From contig NW_027478459.1 of the NCBI RefSeq assembly GCF_051014685.1, positions 806,001-870,000 on the forward strand: DNA of 64,000 nt, written 5' to 3'. The stretch is from Ptiloglossa arizonensis (taxonomy: Eukaryota; Arthropoda; Insecta; Hymenoptera; Colletidae). Made by a program: the position numbers and the translations under genes. Positions 24,541 through 36,753 of the stretch are shown here, in pieces (the stretch's first letter is position 1; every line of letters begins with the position of its first letter). The notes below the pieces were generated by a model, which saw only the letters and a program-made list of their open reading frames with translations, searched no databases and was not told the origin of the DNA.

Positions 24541-27500
24541 TTTCTACTTTCAGATGCAACAGGAATTTCTCGAGTTCGTCAATCCGTTCGCGAGATATGG
24601 GAGTTTGAAATTAAGGAACGGTTGAGAAACCATCAAAATTGTCGCAAGTCTGATACTCGAAACCAATAACTACTATGGCCTAGGGCAAAAATACACATAC
24701 CGTTGTAATCGGGCGAGTTTCTGCTTTTAGATGCAACAGGAATTTCTCGAGTTCGTCAATCCGTTCGCGAGATATGGGAGATTGAAGTTAAGGAATGGTT
24801 GAGAAACCATCAAAATTTTCGCAAGTGTGATACTCGAAACCAATAACTGGAACGGCCTAGGGGAAAAGTACATACACCATTGTAATCGGGCAAGTTTCTA
24901 CTTTCAGAGGCGACAGGAACTTCTCGAGTACGCCAATCCGTTCGCGAGGTATCGGAGTTTGAAGTTAAGGAATGGTTGAGAAACCATCAAAATTTTCGCA
25001 AGTCTGATATTCGAAACCAATAACTACAAAGGCTTAGGGGAAGAATACACATACCTTTGTAATCGGGGGAGTTTCTACTTTCAGATGCAACAGGAATTTC
25101 TCGAGTTCGTCAATCCGTTCGCGAGATATGGGAGTTTGAAGTTAAGGAATGCTTGAGAAACCATCAAAATTTTCGCAAGTCTGATACTCGAAACCAATAA
25201 CTGGAATGGTCTAGGGGAAAAGTACGCACACCATTGTAATCGGACGTGTTTCTACTTTCAGATGCAACAGGAATTTCTCGAGTGCGTCAATCCGTTCGCG
25301 AGAAATGGGAGAATGAAGTTAAGGAATGCTTGAGAAACCATCAAAATTTTCGGTGGTCTGATACTCGAAACCAATAACTGCAACGGCCTAGGGGAAAAGT
25401 ACACACACCATTGTAATAGGGCGAGTTTCTACTTTCAGATGCAACAGGAATTTCTCGAGTTCTTCAATCCGTTCGCGAGATATGGGAGTTTGAAATTAAG
25501 GAACGGTTGAGAAACCATCAAAATTGTCGCAAGTCTGATACTCAAAACCAATAACTACAAAGGCTTAGGGGAAAAATACACATACCATTGTAATCGGGGG
25601 AGTTTCTACTTTCAGATGAAACAGGAATTTCTCGAGTTCGTCAATCCGTTCGCGAGATATGGGAGTTTGAAATTAAGGAACGGTTGAGAAACCATCAAAA
25701 TTTTCGCAAGTCTGAAACTCGAAACCAATAACTACTATGGCCTAGGGCAAAAATACACATACCGTTGTAATCGGGCGAGTTTCTGCTTTTAGATGCAACA
25801 GGAATTTCTCGAGTTCTTCAATCCGTTCGCGAGATATGGGAGTATGAAGTTAAGGAATGGTTGAGAAACCATCAAAATTTTCGCAAGTGTGATACTCGAA
25901 ACCAATAACTGGAACGGCCTAGGGGAAAAGTACATACATCATTGTAATCGGGCAAGTTTCTACTTTCAGAGGCGACAGGAACTTCTCGAGTACGCCAATC
26001 CGTTCGCGAGGTATCGGAGTTTGAAGTTAAGGAATGGTTGAGAAACCATCAAAATTTTCGCAAGTCTGATACTCGAAACCAATAACTACAAAGCCCTAGA
26101 GGAAAAATACACATACCTTTGTTATCGGGGGAGTTTCTTCTTTCAGATGCAACAGGAATTTCTCCAGTTCGTCAATCCGTTTGCGAGATATGGGAGTTTG
26201 AAATTAAGGAACGGTTGAGAAACAATCAAAATTGTCGCAAGTCTGATATTCGAAACCAATAACTACAAAGGCTTAGGGGAAAAATACACATACCTTTGTA
26301 ATCGCGGGAGATTCTACTTTCAGATGCAACGGGAATTTCTCGACTTCGTCAATCCGTTCGCGAGGTATGGGAGTTTGAAGTTAAGGAATGGTTGAGAATC
26401 CTTCACAATTTTCGCAAGTCTGATACTCGAAACCAATAACTGGAACGGCCTAGGGGAAAAGTACACACACCATTGTAATCGGGCCAGTTTTTAATTTCAA
26501 ATGCAACAGGAATTTCTCGAGTTCGCCAATCCGTTCGCGAGGTATCGGAGTTTGAAGTTAAGGAATGGTTGAGAAACCATCAAAATTTTCGCAAGTCTGA
26601 TACTCGAAACCAATAACTACTATGGCCTAGGGCAAAAATACACATACCGTTGTAATCGGGCGAGTTTCTGCTTTTAGATGCAACAGGAATTTCTCGAGTT
26701 CGTCAATCCGTTCGAGAGATATGGAAGTTTGAAGTTAAGGGATGGTTGAGAACCCATCAAAATTTTCGCAATTCTGATGCTAGAAACGAATAACTGGAAT
26801 GACCTAGGGAAAAAGTACACACACCATTGTAATCGGGCAAGTTTCTACTTTCAGAGGCGACAGGAACTTCTCGAGTACGCCAATCCGTTCGCGAGGTATC
26901 GGAGTTTGAAGTTAAGGAATGGTTGAGAAACCATCAAAATTTTCGCAAAACTGATACTCGAAACCAATAACTGGAATGGCCTAGGGGAAAAGTACACACA
27001 AAATTGTAATGGGGCGAGTTTCTACTTTCAGATGCAACAGGAATTTCTCGAGTTCGTCAATCGGTTCGCGAGATATGGGAGTATGAAGTTAAGGAATGGT
27101 TGAGAAACCATCAAAATTTTCGCAAGTGTGATACTGGAAACTAATAACTGGAACGGCCTAGGGGAAAAGTACATACACCATTGAAATCGGGCAAGTTTCT
27201 ACTTTCAGAGGCGACAGGAATTCCTCGAGTTCGTCAATCCGTTCGCGTGATATGGGAGTTTGAAGTTAAGGAATGGTTGAGAAACCATCAAAATTTTCGC
27301 AAGTGTGATACTCGAAACCAATAACTGGAACGGCCTAGGGGAAAAGTACATACACCATTGTAATCGGGCAAGTTTCTACTTTCAGAGGCGACAGGAACTT
27401 CTCGAGTACGCCAATCCGTTCGCGAGGTATCGGAGTTTGAAGTTAAGGAATGGTTGAGAAACCATCAAAATTTTCGCAAGTCTGATATTCGAAACCAATA

Positions 27501-28788
27501 ACTACAAAGGCTCAGGGGAAGAATACACATACCTTTGTTATCGGGGGAGTTTCTTCTTTCAGATGCAACAGGAATTTCTCGAGTTCGTCAATCCGTTTGC
27601 GAGATATGGGAGTTTGAAATTAAGGAACGGTTGAGAAACAATCAAAATTGTCGCAAGTCTGATATTCGAAACCAATAACTACAAAGGCTTAGGGGAAAAA
27701 TACACATACCTTTGTAATCGCGGGAGATTCTACTTTCAGATGCAACGGGAATTTCTCGACTTCGTCAATCCGTTCGCGAGGTATGGGAGTTTGAAGTTAA
27801 GGAATGGTTGAGAATCCTTCACAATTTTCGCAAGTCTGATACTCGAAACCAATAACTACTATGGCCTAGGGCAAAAATACACATACCGTTGTAATCGGGC
27901 GAGTTTCTGCTTTTAGATGCAACAGGAATTTCTCGAGTTCGTCAATCCGTTCGAGAGATATGGAAGTTTGAAGTTAAGGGATGGTTGAGAACCCATCAAA
28001 ATTTTCGCAATTCTGATGCTAGAAACGAATAACTGGAATGACCTAGGGAAAAAGTACACACACCATTGTAATCGGGCAAGTTTCTACTTTCAGATGCAAC
28101 AGGAATTTCTCGAGTTCGTCAATCCGTTCGCGAGATATGGGAGTTTGAAATTAAGGAACGGTTGAGAAACCATCAAAATTGTCGCAAGTCTGATACTCGA
28201 AACCAATAACTACTATGGCCTAGGGCAAAAATACACATACCGTTGTAATCGGGCGAGTTTCTGCTTTTAGATGCAACAGGAATTTCTCGAGTTCGTCAAT
28301 CCGTTCGCGAGATATGGGAGATTGAAGTTAAGGAATGGTTGAGAAACCATCAAAATTTTCGCAAGTGTGATACTCGAAACCAATAACTGGAACGGCCTAG
28401 GGGAAAAGTACACACACCAATGTAATCGGGCCAGTTTTTAATTTCAAATGCAACAGGAATTTCTCGAGTTCGCCAATCCGTTCGCGAGGTATCGGAGTTT
28501 GAAGTTAAGGAATGGTTGAGAAACCATCAAAATTTTCGCAAGTCTGATACTCGAAACCAATAACTACTATTGCCTAGGGCAAAAATACACATACCGTTGT
28601 AATCGGGCGAGTTTCTGCTTTTAGATGCAACAGGAATTTCTCGAGTTCGTCAATCCGTTCGAGAGATATGGAAGTTTGAAGTTAAGGGATGGTTGAGAAC
28701 CCATCAAAATTTTCGCAATTCTGATGCTAGAAACGAATAACTGGAATGACCTAGGGAAAAAGTACACACACCATTGTAATCGGGCAAG
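24541..28788 (+). repeat. 24-monomer HOR, copy 1 (4,248 bp)
   Basis: Diagnostic GGGAGATTGAAG at 24777 and marker GGTGG at 25352 recur 4,248 bp (24 x 177) later. Inside the unit, GTTCGAGAGATATGGAAG occurs at 26710, 27949 and 28657 (spacings of 7 and 4 monomers), so the unit contains an internal 4-monomer (708-bp) duplication. A private difference is GGAAACTAATAAC near 27138, where the next copy has GGAAACCAATAAC. Confidence 0.88.
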
Positions 28789-31700
28789 TTTCTACTTTCA
28801 GATGCAACAGGAATTTCTCGAGTTCGTCAATCCGTTCGCGAGATATGGGAGTTTGAAATTAAGGAACGGTTGAGAAACCATCAAAATTGTCGCAAGTCTG
28901 ATACTCGAAACCAATAACTACTATGGCCTAGGGCAAAAATACACATACCGTTGTAATCGGGCGAGTTTCTGCTTTTAGATGCAACAGGAATTTCTCGAGT
29001 TCGTCAATCCGTTCGCGAGATATGGGAGATTGAAGTTAAGGAATGGTTGAGAAACCATCAAAATTTTCGCAAGTGTGATACTCGAAACCAATAACTGGAA
29101 CGGCCTAGGGGAAAAGTACATACACCATTGTAATCGGGCAAGTTTCTACTTTCAGAGGCGACAGGAACTTCTCGAGTACGCCAATCCGTTCGCGAGGTAT
29201 CGGAGTTTGAAGTTAAGGAATGGTTGAGAAACCATCAAAATTTTCGCAAGTCTGATATTCGAAACCAATAACTACAAAGGCTTAGGGGAAGAATACACAT
29301 ACCTTTGTAATCGGGGGAGTTTCTACTTTCAGATGCAACAGGAATTTCTCGAGTTCGTCAATCCGTTCGCGAGATATGGGAGTTTGAAGTTAAGGAATGC
29401 TTGAGAAACCATCAAAATTTTCGCAAGTCTGATACTCGAAACCAATAACTGGAATGGTCTAGGGGAAAAGTACGCACACCATTGTAATCGGACGTGTTTC
29501 TACTTTCAGATGCAACAGGAATTTCTCGAGTGCGTCAATCCGTTCGCGAGAAATGGGAGAATGAAGTTAAGGAATGCTTGAGAAACCATCAAAATTTTCG
29601 GTGGTCTGATACTCGAAACCAATAACTGCAACGGCCTAGGGGAAAAGTACACACACCATTGTAATAGGGCGAGTTTCTACTTTCAGATGCAACAGGAATT
29701 TCTCGAGTTCTTCAATCCGTTCGCGAGATATGGGAGTTTGAAATTAAGGAACGGTTGAGAAACCATCAAAATTGTCGCAAGTCTGATACTCAAAACCAAT
29801 AACTACAAAGGCTTAGGGGAAAAATACACATACCATTGTAATCGGGGGAGTTTCTACTTTCAGATGAAACAGGAATTTCTCGAGTTCGTCAATCCGTTCG
29901 CGAGATATGGGAGTTTGAAATTAAGGAACGGTTGAGAAACCATCAAAATTTTCGCAAGTCTGAAACTCGAAACCAATAACTACTATGGCCTAGGGCAAAT
30001 ATACACATACCGTTGTAATCGGGCGAGTTTCTGCTTTTAGATGCAACAGGAATTTCTCGAGTTCTTCAATCCGTTCGCGAGATATGGGAGTATGAAGTTA
30101 AGGAATGGTTGAGAAACCATCAAAATTTTCGCAAGTGTGATACTCGAAACCAATAACTGGAACGGCCTAGGGGAAAAGTACATACATCATTGTAATCGGG
30201 CAAGTTTCTACTTTCAGAGGCGACAGGAACTTCTCGAGTACGCCAATCCGTTCGCGAGGTATCGGAGTTTGAAGTTAAGGAATGGTTGAGAAACCATCAA
30301 AATTTTCGCAAGTCTGATACTCGAAACCAATAACTACAAAGCCCTAGAGGAAAAATACACATACCTTTGTTATCGGGGGAGTTTCTTCTTTCAGATGCAA
30401 CAGGAATTTCTCCAGTTCGTCAATCCGTTTGCGAGATATGGGAGTTTGAAATTAAGGAACGGTTGAGAAACAATCAAAATTGTCGCAAGTCTGATATTCG
30501 AAACCAATAACTACAAAGGCTTAGGGGAAAAATACACATACCTTTGTAATCGCGGGAGATTCTACTTTCAGATGCAACGGGAATTTCTCGACTTCGTCAA
30601 TCCGTTCGCGAGGTATGGGAGTTTGAAGTTAAGGAATGGTTGAGAATCCTTCACAATTTTCGCAAGTCTGATACTCGAAACCAATAACTGGAACGGCCTA
30701 GGGGAAAAGTACACATACCATTGTAATCGGGCCAGTTTTTAATTTCAAATGCAACAGGAATTTCTCGAGTTCGCCAATCCGTTCGCGAGGTATCGGAGTT
30801 TGAAGTTAAGGAATGGTTGAGAAACCATCAAAATTTTCGCAAGTCTGATACTCGAAACCAATAACTACTATGGCCTAGGGCAAAAATACACATACCGTTG
30901 TAATCGGGCGAGTTTCTGCTTTTAGATGCAACAGGAATTTCTCGAGTTCGTCAATCCGTTCGAGAGATATGGAAGTTTGAAGTTAAGGGATGGTTGAGAA
31001 CCCATCAAAATTTTCGCAATTCTGATGCTAGAAACGAATAACTGGAATGACCTAGGGAAAAAGTACACACACCATTGTAATCGGGCAAGTTTCTACTTTC
31101 AGAGGCGACAGGAACTTCTCGAGTACGCCAATCCGTTCGCGAGGTATCGGAGTTTGAAGTTAAGGAATGGTTGAGAAACCATCAAAATTTTCGCAAAACT
31201 GATACTCGAAACCAATAACTGGAATGGCCTAGGGGAAAAGTACACACAAAATTGTAATGGGGCGAGTTTCTACTTTCAGATGCAACAGGAATTTCTCGAG
31301 TTCGTCAATCGGTTCGCGAGATATGGGAGTATGAAGTTAAGGAATGGTTGAGAAACCATCAAAATTTTCGCAAGTGTGATACTGGAAACCAATAACTGGA
31401 ACGGCCTAGGGGAAAAGTACATACACCATTGAAATCGGGCAAGTTTCTACTTTCAGAGGCGACAGGAATTCCTCGAGTTCGTCAATCCGTTCGCGTGATA
31501 TGGGAGTTTGAAGTTAAGGAATGGTTGAGAAACCATCAAAATTTTCGCAAGTGTGATACTCGAAACCAATAACTGGAACGGCCTAGGGGAAAAGTACATA
31601 CACCATTGTAATCGGGCAAGTTTCTACTTTCAGAGGCGACAGGAACTTCTCGAGTACGCCAATCCGTTCGCGAGGTATCGGAGTTTGAAATTAAGGAATG

Positions 31701-33036
31701 GTTGAGAAACCATCAAAATTTTCGCAAGTCTGATATTCGAAACCAATAACTACAAAGGCTCAGGGGAAGAATACACATACCTTTGTTATCGGGGGAGTTT
31801 CTTCTTTCAGATGCAACAGGAATTTCTCGAGTTCGTCAATCCGTTTGCGAGATATGGGAGTTTGAAATTAAGGAACGGTTGAGAAACAATCAAAATTGTC
31901 GCAAGTCTGATATTCGAAACCAATAACTACAAAGGCTTAGGGGAAAAATACACATACCTTTGTAATCGCGGGAGATTCTACTTTCAGATGCAACGGGAAT
32001 TTCTCGACTTCGTCAATCCGTTCGCGAGGTATGGGAGTTTGAAGTTAAGGAATGGTTGAGAATCCTTCACAATTTTCGCAAGTCTGATACTCGAAACCAA
32101 TAACTACTATGGCCTAGGGCAAAAATACACATACCGTTGTAATCGGGCGAGTTTCTGCTTTTAGATGCAACAGGAATTTCTCGAGTTCGTCAATCCGTTC
32201 GAGAGATATGGAAGTTTGAAGTTAAGGGATGGTTGAGAACCCATCAAAATTTTCGCAATTCTGATGCTAGAAAAGAATAACTGGAATGACCTAGGGAAAA
32301 AGTACACACACCATTGTAATCGGGCAAGTTTCTACTTTCAGATGCAACAGGAATTTCTCGAGTTCGTCAATCCGTTCGCGAGATATGGGAGTTTGAAATT
32401 AAGGAACGGTTGAGAAACCATCAAAATTGTCGCAAGTCTGATACTCGAAACCAATAACTACTATGGCCTAGGGCAAGAATACACATACCGTTGTAATCGG
32501 GCGAGTTTCTGCTTTTAGATGCAACAGGAATTTCTCGAGTTCGTCAATCCGTTCGCGAGATATGGGAGATTGAAGTTAAGGAATGGTTGAGAAACCATCA
32601 AAATTTTCGCAAGTGTGATACTCGAAACCAATAACTGGAACGGCCTAGGGGAAAAGTACACACACCAATGTAATCGGGCCAGTTTTTAATTTCAAATGCA
32701 ACAGGAATTTCTCGAGTTCGCCAATCCGTTCGCGAGGTATCGGAGTTTGAAGTTAAGGAATGGTTGAGAAACCATCAAAATTTTCGCAAGTCTGATACTC
32801 GAAACCAATAACTACTATGGCCTAGGGCAAAAATACACATACCGTTGTAATCGGGCGAGTTTCTGCTTTTAGATGCAACAGGAATTTCTCGAGTTCGTCA
32901 ATCCGTTCGAGAGATATGGAAGTTTGAAGTTAAGGGATGGTTGAGAACCCATCAAAATTTTCGCAATTCTGATGCTAGAAACGAATAACTGGAATGACCT
33001 AGGGAAAAAGTACACACACCATTGTAATCGGGCAAG
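28789..33036 (+). repeat. 24-monomer HOR, copy 2 (4,248 bp)
   Basis: Full-length copy: marker GGTGG at 29600 and GGGAGATTGAAG near 29025. By eye it differs from copy 1 at scattered single bases, for example GGGCAAATATAC near 30000, ACACATACC near 30714 and AAAAGAATAAC near 32272. It keeps the internal 4-monomer duplication. Confidence 0.88.
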
Positions 33037-36000
33037 TTTCTACTTTCAGATGCAACAGGAATTTCTCGAGTTCGTCAATCCGTTCGCGAGATATGGGAGT
33101 TTGAAATTAAGGAACGGTTGAGAAACCATCAAAATTGTCGCAAGTCTGATACTCGAAACCAATAACTACTATGGCCTAGGGCAAAAATACACATACCGTT
33201 GTAATCGGGCGAGTTTCTGCTTTTAGATGCAACAGGAATTTCTCGAGTTCGTCAATCCGTTCGCGAGATATGGGAGATTGAAGTTAAGGAATGGTTGAGA
33301 AACCATCAAAATTTTCGCAAGTGTGATACTCGAAACCAATAACTGGAACGGCCTAGGGGAAAAGTACATACACCATTGTAATCGGGCAAGTTTCTACTTT
33401 CAGAGGCGACAGGAACTTCTCGAGTACGCCAATCCGTTCGCGAGGTATCGGAATTTGAAGTTAAGGAATGGTTGAGAAACCATCAAAATTTTCGCAAGTC
33501 TGATATTCGAAACCAATAACTACAAAGGCTTAGGGGAAGAATACACATACCTTTGTAATCGGGGGAGTTTCTACTTTCAGATGCAACAGGAATTTCTCGA
33601 GTTCGTCAATCCGTTCGCGAGATATGGGAGTTTGAAGTTAAGGAATGCTTGAGAAACCATCAAAATTTTCGCAAGTCTGATACTCGAAACCAATAACTGG
33701 AATGGTCTAGGGGAAAAGTACGCACACCATTGTAATCGGACGTGTTTCTACTTTCAGATGCAACAGGAATTTCTCGAGTGCGTCAATCCGTTCGCGAGAA
33801 ATGGGAGAATGAAGTTAAGGAATGCTTGAGAAACCATCAAAATTTTCGGTGGTCTGATACTCGAAACCAATAACTGCAACGGCCTAGGGGAAAAGTACAC
33901 ACACCATTGTAATAGGGCGAGTTTCTACTTTCAGATGCAACAGGAATTTCTCGAGTTCGTCAATCCGTTCGCGAGATATGGGAGTTTGAAATTAAGGAAC
34001 GGTTGAGAAACCATCAAAATTTTCGCAAGTCTGAAACTCGAAACCAATAACTACTATGGCCTAGGGCAAAAATACACATACCGTTGTAATCGGGCGAGTT
34101 TCTGCTTTTAGATGCAACAGGAATTTCTCGAGTTCTTCAATCCGTTCGCGAGATATGGGAGTATGAAGTTAAGGAATGGTTGAGAAACCATCAAAATTTT
34201 CGCAAGTGTGATACTCGAAACCAATAACTGGAACGGCCTAGGGGAAAAGTACATACATCATTGTAATCGGGCAAGTTTCTACTTTCAGAGGCGACAGGAA
34301 CTTCTCGAGTACGCCAATCCGTTCGCGAGGTATCGGAGTTTGAAGTTAAGGAATGGTTGAGAAACCATCAAAATTTTCGCAAGTCTGATACTCGAAACCA
34401 ATAACTACAAAGCCCTAGAGGAAAAATACACATACCTTTGTTATCGGGGGAGTTTCTTCTTTCAGATGCAACAGGAATTTCTCCAGTTCGTCAATCCGTT
34501 TGCGAGATATGGGAGTTTGAAATTAAGGAACGGTTGAGAAACAATCAAAATTGTCGCAAGTCTGATATTCGAAACCAATAACTACAAAGGCTTAGGGGAA
34601 AAATACACATACCTTTGTAATCGCGGGAGATTCTACTTTCAGATGCAACGGGAATTTCTCGACTTCGTCAATCCGTTCGCGAGGTATGGGAGTTTGAAGT
34701 TAAGGAATGGTTGAGAATCCTTCACAATTTTCGCAAGTCTGATACTCGAAACCAATAACTGGAACGGCCTAGGGGAAAAGTACACACACCATTGTAATCG
34801 GGCCAGTTTTTAATTTCAAATGCAACAGGAATTTCTCGAGTTCGCCAATCCGTTCGCGAGGTATCGGAGTTTGAAGTTAAGGAATGGTTGAGAAACCATC
34901 AAAATTTTCGCAAGTCTGATACTCGAAACCAATAACTACTATGGCCTAGGGCAAAAATACACATACCGTTGTAATCGGGCGAGTTTCTGCTTTTAGATGC
35001 AACAGGAATTTCTCGAGTTCGTCAATCCGTTCGAGAGATATGGAAGTTTGAAGTTAAGGGATGGTTGAGAACCCATCAAAATTTTCGCAATTCTGATGCT
35101 AGAAACGAATAACTGGAATGACCTAGGGAAAAAGTACACACACCATTGTAATCGGGCAAGTTTCTACTTTCAGAGGCGACAGGAACTTCTCGAGTACGCC
35201 AATCCGTTCGCGAGGTATCGGAGTTTGAAGTTAAGGAATGGTTGAGAAACCATCAAAATTTTCGCAAAACTGATACTCGAAACCAATAACTGGAATGGCC
35301 TAGGGGAAAAGTACACACAAAATTGTAATGGGGCGAGTTTCTACTTTCAGATGCAACAGGAATTTCTCGAGTTCGTCAATCGGTTCGCGAGATATGGGAG
35401 TATGAAGTTAAGGAATGGTTGAGAAACCATCAAAATTTTCGCAAGTGTGATACTGGAAACCAATAACTGGAACGGCCTAGGGGAAAAGTACATACACCAT
35501 TGTAATCGGGCAAGTTTCTACTTTCAGAGGCGACAGGAACTTCTCGAGTACGCCAATCCGTTCGCGAGGTATCGGAGTTTGAAGTTAAGGAATGGTTGAG
35601 AAACCATCAAAATTTTCGCAAGTCTGATATTCGAAACCAATAACTACAAAGGCTCAGGGGAAGAATACACATACCTTTGTTATCGGGGGAGTTTCTTCTT
35701 TCAGATGCAACAGGAATTTCTCGAGTTCGTCAATCCGTTTGCGAGATATGGGAGTTTGAAATTAAGGGATGGTTGAGAATCCTTCACAATTTTCGCAAGT
35801 CTGATACTCGAAACCAATAACTACTATGGCCTAGGGCAAAAATACACATACCGTTGTAATCGGGCGAGTTTCTGCTTTTAGATGCAACAGGAATTTCTCG
35901 AGTTCGTCAATCCGTTCGAGAGATATGGAAGTTTGAAGTTAAGGGATGGTTGAGAACCCATCAAAATTTTCGCAATTCTGATGCTAGAAACGAATAACTG

Positions 36001-36753
36001 GAATGACCTAGGGAAAAAGTACACACACCATTGTAATCGGGCAAGTTTCTACTTTCAGATGCAACAGGAATTTCTCGAGTTCGTCAATCCGTTCGCGAGA
36101 TATGGGAGTTTGAAATTAAGGAACGGTTGAGAAACCATCAAAATTGTCGCAAGTCTGATACTCGAAACCAATAACTACTATGGCCTAGGGCAAAAATACA
36201 CATACCGTTGTAATCGGGCGAGTTTCTGCTTTTAGATGCAACAGGAATTTCTCGAGTTCGTCAATCCGTTCGCGAGATATGGGAGATTGAAGTTAAGGAA
36301 TGGTTGAGAAACCATCAAAATTTTCGCAAGTGTGATACTCGAAACCAATAACTGGAACGGCCTAGGGGAAAAGTACACACACCATTGTAATCGGGCCAGT
36401 TTTTAATTTCAAATGCAACAGGAATTTCTCGAGTTCGCCAATCCGTTCGCGAGGTATCGGAGTTTGAAGTTAAGGAATGGTTGAGAAACCATCAAAATTT
36501 TCGCAAGTCTGATACTCGAAACCAATAACTACTATGGCCTAGGGCAAAAATACACATACCGTTGTAATCGGGCGAGTTTCTGCTTTTAGATGCAACAGGA
36601 ATTTCTCGAGTTCGTCAATCCGTTCGAGAGATATGGAAGTTTGAAGTTAAGGGATGGTTGAGAACCCATCAAAATTTTCGCAATTCTGATGCTAGAAACG
36701 AATAACTGGAATGACCTAGGGAAAAAGTACACACACCATTGTAATCGGGCAAG
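33037..36753 (+). repeat. HOR copy 3, shortened to 21 monomers (3,717 bp)
   Basis: Its offset to copy 2 falls in three steps of exactly 177 bp: 4,248 at the GGTGG marker (33848); 4,071 at CTGAAACTCG (about 34030) and TACTGG (35451); 3,894 at GGCTCAGG (35651); and 3,717 at CTACTATGG (35821). Three single monomers are therefore missing, near 34,015, near 35,500 and near 35,765. The last junction, GAAATTAAGGGATGG, is visibly chimeric. Confidence 0.85.
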
